From assembly GCA_015057445.1 (NCBI GenBank), contig SVEI01000013.1, forward strand, positions 1 through 51,242: a stretch of DNA of 51,242 nt, read 5' to 3'. The notes under the pieces were generated by a model, which had not been told where the DNA came from, made no database searches, and saw only the letters and a list, made by a program, of their open reading frames with translations. A program made the translations under genes and the position numbers. Within the stretch, counting starts at the first letter, position 1. Each line of letters starts with the position of its first letter. This DNA comes from Lachnospiraceae bacterium. GTDB lineage: Bacteria; Bacillota; Clostridia; Lachnospirales; Lachnospiraceae. Shown here piece by piece: positions 16,427 through 26,445 of this stretch.

Positions 16427-17128
16427 TTAAAATTTGTGTGGTTTAGTTCTATAAATGGTAATTCCTCTAAGTACAAAAAATACCACTGACATACCAAATC
16501 CAAATATAAAATATCCTATAGCTAACCATCTAGCATATTCTGGTGGTAGCATCAACAAAAGGACGTCTCCTTCTTTGAAGAAGCTGTAATCCTGATAAAA
16601 TATCATCTGTTTCAAACCACTAAACACAACATTGTCTGATAATATAAGTCCTAGCCCCTGAATCAAGAGTAATAAGATACCCAACAATCCACCATAGGTA
16701 TATGGACTATAATATCTTCCCTTGTATAGATGCAACATACTGTATACAATACCAACAATACTGAACAGGCACAGCCATACGCTCCATCTATAATAAACTT
16801 TTATAGCATTTAAACCTTCCGTATTGTTCTCTAATAATTCGTTATTAGGAATCTCATATTCATCCTCAAAATATGCACAAAATGCATCCGCTAATTTTTC
16901 GTAATTAAGTGTTAATTCAAGGGCAACCAGCTCCTTGTTGTACTTTGTAACAACACTTCCAGTTGTATACTCTTTCGTAACATATTCCACGTAAAACTTA
17001 TCACTAGCCTGCTCTATACATTTCTCATATATGCTTCGATTCCAAGCAGTCATAATCACCGCAAAGCATACAATAAATACGCCAATGGATACAGTTGCCA
17101 AAATCTTATATCTTCTGTAATTTTTCAT
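16427..17128 (-). CDS. DUF1461-like (TIGR01906-type) integral membrane protein
   Basis: A 233-aa protein. An N-terminal membrane helix precedes an ~80-residue extracytoplasmic segment containing VTKEYTTGSVVTKYNKE. Three further helices follow (WSVWLCLFSIVGIVYSMLHL, then GGLLGILLLLIQGLGLIL, and YFIFGFGMSVVFFVL). The layout and the 'LLLMLPPEY' segment before the last helix resemble the DUF1461 family of unknown function. It lies between glgB and the divergent PAS/GGDEF/EAL gene. Confidence 0.5.
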   Translation of the reverse strand: MKNYRRYKILATVSIGVFIVCFAVIMTAWNRSIYEKCIEQASDKFYVEYVTKEYTTGSVVTKYNKELVALELTLNYEKLADAFCAYFEDEYEIPNNELLENNTEGLNAIKVYYRWSVWLCLFSIVGIVYSMLHLYKGRYYSPYTYGGLLGILLLLIQGLGLILSDNVVFSGLKQMIFYQDYSFFKEGDVLLLMLPPEYARWLAIGYFIFGFGMSVVFFVLRGITIYRTKPHKF

Positions 17129-17240
17129 ACTTCACACCAATCTATTAATTCACAACAGTTATAGTAATTATACCATTTATACGCTGTTATGTAAAGAAAT
17201 GTAGAAGTTAAAAAATGTTAACTTTTTACCCCATTTTTTC

Positions 17241-17269
17241 TTGCCTAGAAAGTCCCTATGAACTATAAT
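17241..17269 (+). promoter_or_regulatory. promoter of the PAS/GGDEF/EAL gene
   Basis: TTGCCT (17241-17246), a 17-bp spacer and TATAAT (17264-17269) lie about 50 bp ahead of the ATG at 17322, which has AGGTGG before it. Confidence 0.65.
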
Positions 17270-17321
17270 TATATAGGTAAACTTTATTATTACGACATAA
17301 ATTTTCAGGTGGTGAGTATAG

Positions 17322-20300
17322 ATGGCAGCTAATAATCCAATTAAAAATAGCAACGACGTTGCAACATTTGTCTTAGAAACAGATGCACCATACAATATTC
17401 TGGATTTTGATCAGGGACTATGTATTATGACAGGCTTCTCTCCAAGAGAGCTTTCAAAAAAAATCTGTACCCTTGACAATCTTCTTTTTGTGGAGGACTT
17501 TACAGAAGCCATAACTTCTATTAACTACCAGCTCAGTATATCAAACCTGGTAAGTGTACAAACAAGAATTGTCACAAAAAGTGGCAAAACACTTACAGTA
17601 TTGTGCAACGGACAAGCATTCTCCCTAAACGATGGCAGGGATGTGCTGCAGTGTGTATTTACGGATATTACTAATTTGGAATCTGCTGCCAGCGAATCTG
17701 AAAAGGCAAAAACAGACCTTGAGATTTTCGCTAATACTGTTCCTAGTGGTGTAAGTAAACACCTTTTAGATAACAATCTTACACTTACATGGGCAAACAA
17801 CTATTACTACAACATGTGTGGCTACACACCTGAGGAATACAAAGAACTATTTGGCAAGAACACCTTGTCTATGGTATATAGTGAGGATTTAGCTACGGTA
17901 ATTGATGCATTGGCAGACCTTACAGAGGACCAAAATTCTAAGATTGTTAATTTTAGATTAAAGTGCTCTGATGATAGTATCAAGTGGGTTAACGCAATAT
18001 TTGCAAGAGCGGGCGAAATGTCCGAAGGTTTCCCAGTGGTCAATGTTGTTATGTCAGACATTACCAATCTTAAAATAGCTGAGATGAAGGCTATGCTAGA
18101 GGAACAAAAATACCTTATCATCTCTGACATATCAGAAGAACTTCCTTACGAATATGATATTGTAGAAGATGTAATTACATTTGCAGATAAGTTTAATCAC
18201 ATTTTTGAAGGCGAATCAATAATCAGCAATCCTGCAAGCAATATGATTTCTTCTGCCCTTGTTTCTAACGATACAAAAGAAGCTATAGAAGAACTCTTCT
18301 ACTTAGCAAAAGCAGGCACAGAATACCATTCCACTGAGTTTAAGCTAAACACTAAAAATGGTGGTTATCAGTGGTATTTCTCTACATTTTCAACAATTTA
18401 CGATGACGATATGAACCCAATCAGAGTGGTTGGTCTACTTCGTAATATTCACTCTCAAAAGGTGGAACAACAAAAATTATTGTCGAAGGCTGAAACTGAC
18501 CTTATGACTGGACTTTTTAACAAAGCAACTACAGAAGCAAAAATCAAATCCAGCCTTAGAGAATTAAACGGAAACAGCTACAACACTTTAATGCTTGTAG
18601 ATATAGATGACTTTAAAAATATCAACGATACATACGGTCACTTAAAAGGTGATGACGTTATTGTTGACATCGCCAAAGTTTTATTAGAACAGTGTGGCGA
18701 CTACGGAATCGCCGGACGTCTTGGTGGAGACGAATTCTGTATGTTCTTCACCAACGTGTTAGATAATCAACTTGTTACAGAAAAGGCAACACTCATTGCT
18801 AACAAGTTAAGAGAGCTCTATCCTGGTGGAGACTCTTGTAAGGTCACACTTAGTATAGGTATTTCAACTACCAATGACCAGATTCCATACAGTGTTCTCC
18901 TAGAGAATGCAGACACTGCATTGTATCAGGCAAAACTAAAAGGCAAAAATTGTTACGTATGCTATGAAGATGATATGGAACGTGGCAAATATGAAAACAA
19001 ACGTGAGAAAAAGCCTATAGAAAATACTCAGGATATTTTAGTTAACGAACTTCTCACCATACTATTTGGAAGCACAAACACCTACTCTGCTATTGAGAAG
19101 GCCCTCAATATGATCGGTTCCACATATGACATTGATAAAATATGCATATGGGAATATAGCTTTAACAAGAGCTTCGTGGACTGCACTCATCAATGGTGTG
19201 GAGAAGGTATAAGGGACGACAAAGCAAGACGTCAGCATACACCAGCCACTATATTCGAGGAGCTTGATGCTATGGGTTCTGATGGAATTGTTTATTCTTC
19301 AGATACTAGCTTAATCAAACTCAATTCTTCTAATATGAATCCACAGGCTGAAGGTATTAAAAAGCTTATTCAATCACAGATTGTTTTACACGGTAAAATT
19401 ATAGGATATATTTCGTTTTACTCTATGAATGCTGCTACAGCTTGGTCTGCCAGCCAGCTTACCACATTTAAGGTATTATTTAAGATTATAGCGGAAGCTG
19501 TAGTATCTAAGCAGAGTCAGAAAAATATTTCCGAACTAAGAGATGATACAATCAATGCATTTTCTCTAGTTCAAAATCCTATGATTGTTATAGACAAGGA
19601 TACCTATGAGATTTTGTACTATAATGAAATCTCCGATGAATATTATCCTGATATTACATTAAACTCCAAATGCTACCGAAGTCTTCATCAAGAAGGAAAT
19701 CCATGTAGAGATTGCGCACTTCATAAGATGGGTGACGGAAAAATTGCAAAATGTTCAAAGATGAATAAAACTGTAGGTGAATTATTAGATATATATATGA
19801 CTCCTATTAAGTGGAGCACTGGAAGCAATACATTTTTAGTTTCTGCTTCAACCCATAAGCAGACAAAATCAGAACGACTAAAGCAGGAATTAGAGCAAAA
19901 CATTACCATAGAAAAACGAATTGCAGAAGCCTCATATAAGGATATTATTACAGGCTATGGCAACTACGAAAAATTCAAGTTAGATGCTCAAAATATTTTA
20001 AACAATAATCCTGATACAGACTATGTAATGTTCTATTTTAATATAAAGAATTTTAAGTACATTAACGAGACATATGGTCACACTATCGGAGATCGTACTC
20101 TTAAAGCTGTATCAGATGTACTTAACAAATACCTCCACGAAGGAGAAGTATTTGCCAGAGTTATAAGTGACACATTTATTATGCTTATTCACTACAAAAA
20201 TCAGGATAGCTTTATGGATACATTTAATCATATCAAGAATGAAATCCATGACGCATGCAAGATTATACAAGATAAGTTTGTAGTTGACTTTATTACCGGT

Positions 20301-21224
20301 ATCCTGATTATAGATGAGACCATGCACTCATACTCCATTAATCGTTTGGTTGACAGAGCTATGATGGCAGAGAAATCTGTAGACCTTTCTATGGGTATTA
20401 CTTATGCATTCTACGATGACGAATATCACAAGAAGGTTCTTAACGAGGCGCAAATCGAAAACAGCATGCACGGTGCTCTTGAAAACAAAGAGTTCTGCGC
20501 TTATGTTCAACCAAAATACGATATAATGACCAACGGATTAATCGGCGGAGAGCTTCTGGTTAGATGGATGTCACCTACAAAAGGATTCCTTGAACCTGCA
20601 AGCTTTATTCCTTCCTTCGAGAAAAATGGATTCATATATCAAATCGACTGTTTTATGTTGGAGGAAGCTTGTAAGTCACTGAGGCGTTACTTAGATAATG
20701 ACATCTATGTTATGCCATTTTCAGTTAACCTTTCAAGAATTACGCTTACTCATCCCGATTTCTTAAATAGTGTTCAAAGTATTGTAGACAAATACTACAT
20801 TCCACATCACTATATTGAATTCGAGATTACTGAGAGTATCTTCTCTGAAAACTACAACCAGATGATATCCGTGCTTAATCAGCTTAAGAGTTGGGACTTC
20901 AAAATCAATATGGATGATTTTGGAACTGGTTACTCATCTCTTACACTGCTTAAAGATTTACCTATCGATGTAATTAAGCTAGATCACGATTTCCTTTCTA
21001 GGTCTGCTGCCCATGATAAGAATGCTGCATGTATTCTAAAGAGCATAGTAGACATGGCACACACATTAGATATCAGAGTGGTAAGTGAAGGTATAGAAAC
21101 TCCTGAACAGCTGGAGATGTTAAAATCAATCCACTGCGAGATAGGTCAGGGCTTCCTATTTGCAAAGCCAATGCCTATTGCAGACTATGATAAGCTAATT
21201 AAGGATTACTCAACTGGGGAATAA
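17322..21224 (+). CDS. multi-domain c-di-GMP protein: PAS-PAS-GGDEF-GAF-PAS-GGDEF(degenerate)-EAL
   Basis: A 1300-aa protein with no clear membrane helices. PAS domains fill about 1-380. A GGDEF cyclase domain with intact LGGDEF (about 468-472) follows, then a GAF-like region (about 545-720) and a PAS with a CYRSLHQEGNPCRDC cysteine cluster. A second GGDEF-like domain reads ISDTF instead of GGDEF and is probably inactive. The C-terminal EAL phosphodiesterase keeps GGELLVRW, NLSR, FEITES, DDFGTGYSS, VIKLD, SEGIET and QGFLFAKPM. No RxxD inhibitory site is seen just before the intact GGDEF. It should make and break cyclic di-GMP in response to cytoplasmic signals; net direction is unknown. Confidence 0.93.
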   Translation: MAANNPIKNSNDVATFVLETDAPYNILDFDQGLCIMTGFSPRELSKKICTLDNLLFVEDFTEAITSINYQLSISNLVSVQTRIVTKSGKTLTVLCNGQAFSLNDGRDVLQCVFTDITNLESAASESEKAKTDLEIFANTVPSGVSKHLLDNNLTLTWANNYYYNMCGYTPEEYKELFGKNTLSMVYSEDLATVIDALADLTEDQNSKIVNFRLKCSDDSIKWVNAIFARAGEMSEGFPVVNVVMSDITNLKIAEMKAMLEEQKYLIISDISEELPYEYDIVEDVITFADKFNHIFEGESIISNPASNMISSALVSNDTKEAIEELFYLAKAGTEYHSTEFKLNTKNGGYQWYFSTFSTIYDDDMNPIRVVGLLRNIHSQKVEQQKLLSKAETDLMTGLFNKATTEAKIKSSLRELNGNSYNTLMLVDIDDFKNINDTYGHLKGDDVIVDIAKVLLEQCGDYGIAGRLGGDEFCMFFTNVLDNQLVTEKATLIANKLRELYPGGDSCKVTLSIGISTTNDQIPYSVLLENADTALYQAKLKGKNCYVCYEDDMERGKYENKREKKPIENTQDILVNELLTILFGSTNTYSAIEKALNMIGSTYDIDKICIWEYSFNKSFVDCTHQWCGEGIRDDKARRQHTPATIFEELDAMGSDGIVYSSDTSLIKLNSSNMNPQAEGIKKLIQSQIVLHGKIIGYISFYSMNAATAWSASQLTTFKVLFKIIAEAVVSKQSQKNISELRDDTINAFSLVQNPMIVIDKDTYEILYYNEISDEYYPDITLNSKCYRSLHQEGNPCRDCALHKMGDGKIAKCSKMNKTVGELLDIYMTPIKWSTGSNTFLVSASTHKQTKSERLKQELEQNITIEKRIAEASYKDIITGYGNYEKFKLDAQNILNNNPDTDYVMFYFNIKNFKYINETYGHTIGDRTLKAVSDVLNKYLHEGEVFARVISDTFIMLIHYKNQDSFMDTFNHIKNEIHDACKIIQDKFVVDFITGILIIDETMHSYSINRLVDRAMMAEKSVDLSMGITYAFYDDEYHKKVLNEAQIENSMHGALENKEFCAYVQPKYDIMTNGLIGGELLVRWMSPTKGFLEPASFIPSFEKNGFIYQIDCFMLEEACKSLRRYLDNDIYVMPFSVNLSRITLTHPDFLNSVQSIVDKYYIPHHYIEFEITESIFSENYNQMISVLNQLKSWDFKINMDDFGTGYSSLTLLKDLPIDVIKLDHDFLSRSAAHDKNAACILKSIVDMAHTLDIRVVSEGIETPEQLEMLKSIHCEIGQGFLFAKPMPIADYDKLIKDYSTGE

Positions 21225-21269
21225 TTGGAAGAATTTTGAAGAATTTCATTGGTTTTTTCAAAAAAGCTA

Positions 21270-21298
21270 TTGACAGCATTTTCCCTTTTTGCTATCCT
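21270..21298 (+). promoter_or_regulatory. rpsT promoter
   Basis: Consensus TTGACA (21270-21275), 17-bp spacer, TATCCT (21293-21298). It implies a leader of about 140 nt before rpsT. Confidence 0.75.
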
Positions 21299-21332
21299 AT
21301 GAGTTGCGTGTATTCGCATGAGATGAGATTTT

Positions 21333-21388
21333 CACTGGTCCAATATATCTAGTGGTGTGGGTATATTGTTCGTGTCTTGACCAAAGTG
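21333..21388 (+). promoter_or_regulatory. structured 5' leader of rpsT
   Basis: Two stacked helices can form: CACTGGTC (21333-21340) with GACCA-AAGTG (21379-21388, two-base bulge), and CAATATA (21341-21347) with TATATTG (21362-21368). A ribosomal-protein leader with such folding suggests autoregulation by S20; this is inference. Confidence 0.5.
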
Positions 21389-21444
21389 ATAATTATATAT
21401 CCAAGAAACTATTATTTATAATTTATTATGGAGGTTTTGTTCAA

Positions 21445-21708
21445 ATGGCAAACATTAAATCTGCTAAGAAGAGAATTCTTGTAATCGAGACTAAGACAAT
21501 GAGAAATAAGGCAATCAAGTCTAAGGTTAAGACTATGATTAAGAAGGTTGAGGCTGCTATCGCTGCTAACGATAAGGCTGCTGCAGAAGCTGCTCTTAAG
21601 GTTGCTACTTCAGAGATTAGCAAGGCTGCTTCAAAGGGTGTGTTCCACAAGAATACAGCTGCTAGAAAGATTTCTCGTTTAACAATCGCTGTTAATAAGA
21701 TGGCGTAG
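21445..21708 (+). CDS. rpsT: 30S ribosomal protein S20
   Basis: An 87-aa, Lys/Ala-rich helical protein that binds 16S rRNA early in 30S assembly. It begins MANIKSAKKRILVIETKT and includes FHKNTAARKISRLTIAVNKM, both family signatures. I chose the ATG at 21445, behind GGAGG, because longer in-frame readings start inside the structured leader and add residues foreign to S20. It has its own promoter, leader and terminator. It converges with holA, as in many Firmicutes where the two genes are neighbours. Confidence 0.97.
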   Translation: MANIKSAKKRILVIETKTMRNKAIKSKVKTMIKKVEAAIAANDKAAAEAALKVATSEISKAASKGVFHKNTAARKISRLTIAVNKMA

Positions 21709-21747
21709 ATAAAGCGTTAGCAACAGGCTATGCACATATAATAAAAA

Positions 21748-21787
21748 ACACATGCACAAGTTTTACTTGTTAGCATGTGTTTTTTAT
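21748..21787. terminator. bidirectional terminator between rpsT and holA
   Basis: ACACATGC/GCATGTGT outer stem and ACAAG/CTTGT inner stem, followed by TTTTTTATT on the plus strand. There is an A-rich run on the other side, so it can serve both converging genes. Confidence 0.9.
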
Positions 21788-21849
21788 TATATATACAGCA
21801 ACTGCAGGGATACCCAACTATGCTTTGCGTAGGTAGCCTGCACTCATTA

Positions 21850-22866
21850 CTATTCCTTAAGCAAATCCGCAAGCAACATATCCATAGCCATCTTCTCGTG
21901 CATAACATACGTTTTAATCTGTGTATCAGCAAGACCACATCTTTCAACATAGCTTTTTAATCTGCTATAATCATACTTCTTTGCCAATGCCATATACTTT
22001 TTGGTTGGATATTCTTTTATCTCAAGAATATTCATTATCTCACCAAAGTTTTTACCCTCATCCATACAGAGTCGGACTTTCATAGTTCTTCTAAAATTAG
22101 TTGTAATATTGGCCAACATTCTTCTGTAAGGTTCTTTAAGGTACACCAAATCCTCGTATAGAGATATGACTGTGCGACCATCCTTCCTTGACAAAGCATC
22201 TATCATCTCAAATATTTTACCCTCTACCTGGCTTACACACATTTTTTCAACATCATGGGTAGTAACGGTACCTTTTTCCTTGCAATAAAATATAAGCTTT
22301 TCCACTTCATTGGATAAGTTATTCATATCAAGTGCAACACTTTCAAGCAAAAGTCTCACAGCAGCTGTCTCAACCTGCAAACCTTCTGCAGTTATTTTCC
22401 TAGCAATCCAATTGGTAAGAGTGGCTTCATTAGGCGTTGAAAATTCCGCTATTGTACCAATTTCGGCTACCTTCTTATATAGTGGCTCTTTCTTCACTGC
22501 GGTTTCCATAAAAATAAGTACCGATGTATCAGGAATATCTTCCACCATTTCAAGAAGTTCTTTTCCTGCCTTCTCAAAGAATCCGCTATACTCCACCAAG
22601 GCAACTCGTCTATCTCCAAAAAATGGCATAGTTTGAATAAAGCTTGTTATCTCTTCAGGATTAGCATTCTCCGCCTTAAGATTGGTGTAATTCATAGAAT
22701 CTTCCCTATCTATCAACGCATCCACCAACATATCTCTATACTGACGCATAAGATATGTTTCCGTACCATGAAGAAGATACACTTTAGAAAACTCTCCTGA
22801 GTCTATATGGGCAGAAATAATATCCATTCCATTTATTTTATTCTTTACACTTTTTCGCTCCGCCAT
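21850..22866 (-). CDS. holA: DNA polymerase III subunit delta
   Basis: A 338-aa clamp-loader subunit that opens the beta sliding clamp. The N-terminal region contains KVYLLHGTETYLMRQY, the degenerate P-loop area of the family. The middle has VALVEYSGFFEKAGKELLEM and VLIFMETAVKKEPLYKKV, and the C-terminal collar has YEDLVYLKEPYRRMLANI. The length matches the family (about 340). Monocistronic, with a gap of about 120 bp to comEC upstream. Confidence 0.93.
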   Translation of the reverse strand: MAERKSVKNKINGMDIISAHIDSGEFSKVYLLHGTETYLMRQYRDMLVDALIDREDSMNYTNLKAENANPEEITSFIQTMPFFGDRRVALVEYSGFFEKAGKELLEMVEDIPDTSVLIFMETAVKKEPLYKKVAEIGTIAEFSTPNEATLTNWIARKITAEGLQVETAAVRLLLESVALDMNNLSNEVEKLIFYCKEKGTVTTHDVEKMCVSQVEGKIFEMIDALSRKDGRTVISLYEDLVYLKEPYRRMLANITTNFRRTMKVRLCMDEGKNFGEIMNILEIKEYPTKKYMALAKKYDYSRLKSYVERCGLADTQIKTYVMHEKMAMDMLLADLLKE

Positions 22867-22986
22867 TGCTATCTCCTGAAAATAATATCATTCTCACTTC
22901 CCAAAAGTTTCCCGTTCATTATATCACATATTGCCTGTTGAAAAAAGTGGTTTTGACACTTGTTTAGGGATGATACAGTCTGCTTA

Positions 22987-25548
22987 TCACCTTTTCCCTC
23001 TTACAATTATAGCCCCTACCTCATCACTTCTATATACATCGCTCCCTAAGTCATCTAAACAATCTACCACTTGCCTACTAGGATGTCCATAAACGTTATT
23101 CTTACCACAAGATATTACCGCCACTTCCGGATTAATCATCTGTAAAAATTCCACAGACAAGGAGTTTTTGGAACCATGGTGGGGAACTTTAACAACATCA
23201 TAATCCATCCTATAATATTCTGCCTCTGAATCACTTATATTTAACATATTACTTATTGCTTCCATTCCAATATCACCTGTAAATAGCGCATTGACACTAG
23301 AAGATTTGTAAGACAGTACTAAGGACTGTTCATTTTTATCCTCCCAACAAAAATCATTTGAAGGATGCAATGCTTCCATGACGAAGCTACCATCTGTTAT
23401 GCAATCCCCCTGTTCCATATAGATAATATTAACACCTTTGCTTTTAGCAATTTCTAACAGATGATATTCTTCATCTGTACTTTCTTCCTTTGTATGGTAC
23501 GTACCATCCATAAACATCTTACTATTTTTACTGACAACTATGTTCTTAATACGAATTCCTATGTCAATTTCAGTTCCTAACACATATTCCAAACCACTTG
23601 TGTGATCCTTGTCAAAATGAGTAATAAACCAATAATCTACGGTTCCCATACCTTCTGCCAAAAGCGCCGGATATGTGACATACTCTCCTAAGCTATCGTT
23701 GGTGGTAGAACCAACATCTATAACCATATTGGTTCCATTTCCGCTGTGTATCAATATGCCATCTCCCTGTCCCACATTGAGAAAAACCAGTTTCTCGCAA
23801 TCACAAGACATCCTTATAATCACTGTGCCAGCCACGCCAGATAAGAGAACACAAACCATAATAACCACGCTTAACATTCTAAGCTTCATATACGGAATCC
23901 ATTTTTTCGTTCTACTATGAATCTTTCTTCTTATGAAGGACACCACATCAGGATTTATTCCCAGACAAACCACCGCTAACACAAAATAGTATATAACCAA
24001 CTCCATCACTCTCGGCTTTCCTGTATTAATCACATCCATAGGAAGCATTTGAAACACTTCACAAACAGTTTTATACAACTTTAGGGACAACACTCCTGGA
24101 AATATTATTATTCCCCCTAGAATAGGACTTAACAATCCCACTAATAAACCGACAAAACCACAATACACAGTAACGGTCATAAGGGGAATTATTACCATGT
24201 TAATAACCAATGTATAAAGTGGAATTTGAAAATACATATAAGCAACAAGCGGTGTTGTAACCAAGCTAATCCCAACAGAGAAAACGAAGGATGAAATAAT
24301 TGTATAAATCCACATAGTCTCTTTTTTCTTTAATTTGCGAAAACTCTTATTCTTCTCCAAAACACTTATAATGTACTTTGATAAAACAACTCCTGCCACA
24401 GCGCCAAAACTTAAAATCAAACCACCATCCAAAATCCTAAAAGGATCCACCACAAGCAATATACCAAGAGCAAGTCCCATTCCTGTAAGCATATCATATT
24501 TTCTTCCTAGCACTTCTCCTCCCAAAGAAAGCCCTAGCATAACAATCGCTCTAATTGTAGAAAAACTAAATCCTGTCATCATGCCATACATCAGAGTAAT
24601 CACCATGGCTATGGTGGCTGAAGCCAAGAATCTTGCTCCTGTTTTTCTAAGTAATTTATACAGCAAACCACCTACTATACCTATGTGCAATCCAGATATA
24701 GCAAATATATGAGCTATACCCGAAAGTCTATATAAAAGCATATCATTCTCTGGTATTCCCGACTTATCCCCTAACAAAATTCCCGAATATACGTCTACAC
24801 TCTCATCATCACAAATATAGCTTAACACCTGGGATAATTCTTCTCTAATTCTATATAGGCTGTTCTTTAGGCTATACAAAACTTTACTAAATACACCTAT
24901 ATGGACTTCTTCGTTTTTACATTTTTCAAGAGTTACCTTACTTCCATTGCCATATCCAACTATCCCTCTTGCTTTATAATAACTGCGACGATTAAATTCT
25001 CCAGGATTCCCAGTGGGGACAAAATCACTTATTCTTCCTACAAACAGCACCTTATCACCAATTAAGAATTTTTCTTCTACGCCATAGATAATCACCTTAT
25101 AATCTCTATAAATATAGGCATACTCAGTTTTACTTTCTAGAAATTTTATAGTCAAATTATATCCATTACTTCCTTTTGAAATATTATCAACAACACCTAT
25201 GCCATCAATATTTACCACAGTAGCATTAAACGTATTACTATCACAATTCAAACAAGTAACACTATAATCTCCATAATTCTTTGTAATTTCTAGGTACTGA
25301 TTTTCACCAAACAGCACATTTCCCATATACATTTTTTCAGCATGCCAGATTCTTAAAAAACCCAACACAAAAAGCATAAGATACAGTACCATCTTGAATT
25401 TGTGTAACTTGACTTTTTCCAACAAATATACAACACAAATAAGCACCACTATCGCCGTGCCTATTTGTTCACCTCTACCTGCAATTATGTACAACACCTC
25501 TCCAAGCGCAAAGCACATCACTGCCCAAAATAAAGGTCTATTATTCAT
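22987..25548 (-). CDS. comEC: ComEC/Rec2 DNA-uptake channel protein
   Basis: An 853-aa polytopic membrane protein. N-terminal membrane helices and a DUF4131-type OB segment (FVGRISDFVPTGNPGEFNRR) are followed by the ComEC channel region with GIAHIFAISGLHIGIVGGLL and FSFSTIRAIVMLGLSLGG. The C-terminal metallo-beta-lactamase-like domain carries FLNVGQGDGILIHSGN, ITHFDKDHTSGLEYV and VPHHGSKNS. Single-stranded DNA enters the cytoplasm through ComEC during transformation. It lies 20 nt upstream of nothing else on its strand but close to the GerMN gene; a ComEA-like gene lies 4 kb away. Confidence 0.95.
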   Translation of the reverse strand: MNNRPLFWAVMCFALGEVLYIIAGRGEQIGTAIVVLICVVYLLEKVKLHKFKMVLYLMLFVLGFLRIWHAEKMYMGNVLFGENQYLEITKNYGDYSVTCLNCDSNTFNATVVNIDGIGVVDNISKGSNGYNLTIKFLESKTEYAYIYRDYKVIIYGVEEKFLIGDKVLFVGRISDFVPTGNPGEFNRRSYYKARGIVGYGNGSKVTLEKCKNEEVHIGVFSKVLYSLKNSLYRIREELSQVLSYICDDESVDVYSGILLGDKSGIPENDMLLYRLSGIAHIFAISGLHIGIVGGLLYKLLRKTGARFLASATIAMVITLMYGMMTGFSFSTIRAIVMLGLSLGGEVLGRKYDMLTGMGLALGILLVVDPFRILDGGLILSFGAVAGVVLSKYIISVLEKNKSFRKLKKKETMWIYTIISSFVFSVGISLVTTPLVAYMYFQIPLYTLVINMVIIPLMTVTVYCGFVGLLVGLLSPILGGIIIFPGVLSLKLYKTVCEVFQMLPMDVINTGKPRVMELVIYYFVLAVVCLGINPDVVSFIRRKIHSRTKKWIPYMKLRMLSVVIMVCVLLSGVAGTVIIRMSCDCEKLVFLNVGQGDGILIHSGNGTNMVIDVGSTTNDSLGEYVTYPALLAEGMGTVDYWFITHFDKDHTSGLEYVLGTEIDIGIRIKNIVVSKNSKMFMDGTYHTKEESTDEEYHLLEIAKSKGVNIIYMEQGDCITDGSFVMEALHPSNDFCWEDKNEQSLVLSYKSSSVNALFTGDIGMEAISNMLNISDSEAEYYRMDYDVVKVPHHGSKNSLSVEFLQMINPEVAVISCGKNNVYGHPSRQVVDCLDDLGSDVYRSDEVGAIIVRGKR

Positions 25549-25568
25549 ATTACTCCTTTGGGATTAAA

Positions 25569-26444
25569 TTATTTTATGATATCTGAATTAAAGGATAGTG
25601 GCTTACTTAAATCCACACTTCCTCTATAAGAATCCACAAGTTCTCCATCTATAGTTATTAGTACTTTACTAATATTAGTGAAACCTGTAAGAGAATTAAC
25701 CAATGCATATACTATCAAATCACTTTTGGTATCTTCAACACCTTCTTCAAATTCCTGACTCAAATCCAAATAGCAAACTCCAGAGACAACAGAAATCGAA
25801 TTTACCTTAGTTCCAGTAGGAATTGCATTGATTTCCTCCAGCTTAACAACCACATTCTCAACCATAGAAACATTGTCGCCCATAGTCAATGTTCCACTTA
25901 AGGCCTCTAAACCATCACCATCTTTGCTTGCCTTGTAAAATGTTACTCTCTTTGTATCCCCGGCATCTTCTGAACCATAGTAGTAAAATGTATTTCTTAA
26001 GATAAGCTTAGAATCTACAGTTTCCCCTTCTGTAGTTAACAGTGTAATCTTAACACTTCCTACCATATCCATCTGAAATAATGTGTCAGATACCGCTGCC
26101 ATAGTAAGCAAGCTGTACTCTCTTGAGCACTCCCCCTCTATGGTTATATCCAATGTAACATTGTTATCATCATCAACCATATATGAGTAGTTCTCCATCT
26201 TACCATCGTAGTACTTTATACTTTCAGACATAACTTCTTCTACTGACGGTACTATAGAATCTGGTTGTTTTAGCTGATACGCAGTCTCTGACATAAGTAC
26301 TTCATCATCATCAGGATAACATACAAATATAGAATTCTCTATGTTATCTACAGCCACCTCTGACGTTGCTTTTTCTTCAGCACCACAACCAGACAAGGAA
26401 AAGACTATTATCAATATTAAGCTTAATAAATAACCTTTTTTCAT
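25569..26444 (-). CDS. GerMN-domain lipoprotein
   Basis: A 291-aa secreted lipoprotein. It has a signal peptide MKKGYLLSLILIIVFSLSGC with lipobox LSGC, then two GerMN-like beta modules; the second includes LTMGDNVSMVENVVVKLEEI and VNSISVVSGVCYLDLSQEF. I chose the ATG at 26444 since the signal peptide starts there, GGAGAG precedes it, and the longer frame lies inside the kinase gene. It starts 1 nt after the kinase stop. GerMN domains occur in the B. subtilis germination protein GerM and in the actinobacterial lipoprotein LpqB, which works with a two-component system, so a functional link to the neighbouring kinase is plausible. Confidence 0.88.
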   Translation of the reverse strand: MKKGYLLSLILIIVFSLSGCGAEEKATSEVAVDNIENSIFVCYPDDDEVLMSETAYQLKQPDSIVPSVEEVMSESIKYYDGKMENYSYMVDDDNNVTLDITIEGECSREYSLLTMAAVSDTLFQMDMVGSVKITLLTTEGETVDSKLILRNTFYYYGSEDAGDTKRVTFYKASKDGDGLEALSGTLTMGDNVSMVENVVVKLEEINAIPTGTKVNSISVVSGVCYLDLSQEFEEGVEDTKSDLIVYALVNSLTGFTNISKVLITIDGELVDSYRGSVDLSKPLSFNSDIIK

Positions 26445-26445
26445 A

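Noticed and set aside
21352-21444. N-terminally extended rpsT reading from a GTG
   Set aside because: The extra residues are not found in S20, the region forms the leader structure, and the ATG at 21445 has a proper GGAGG site.
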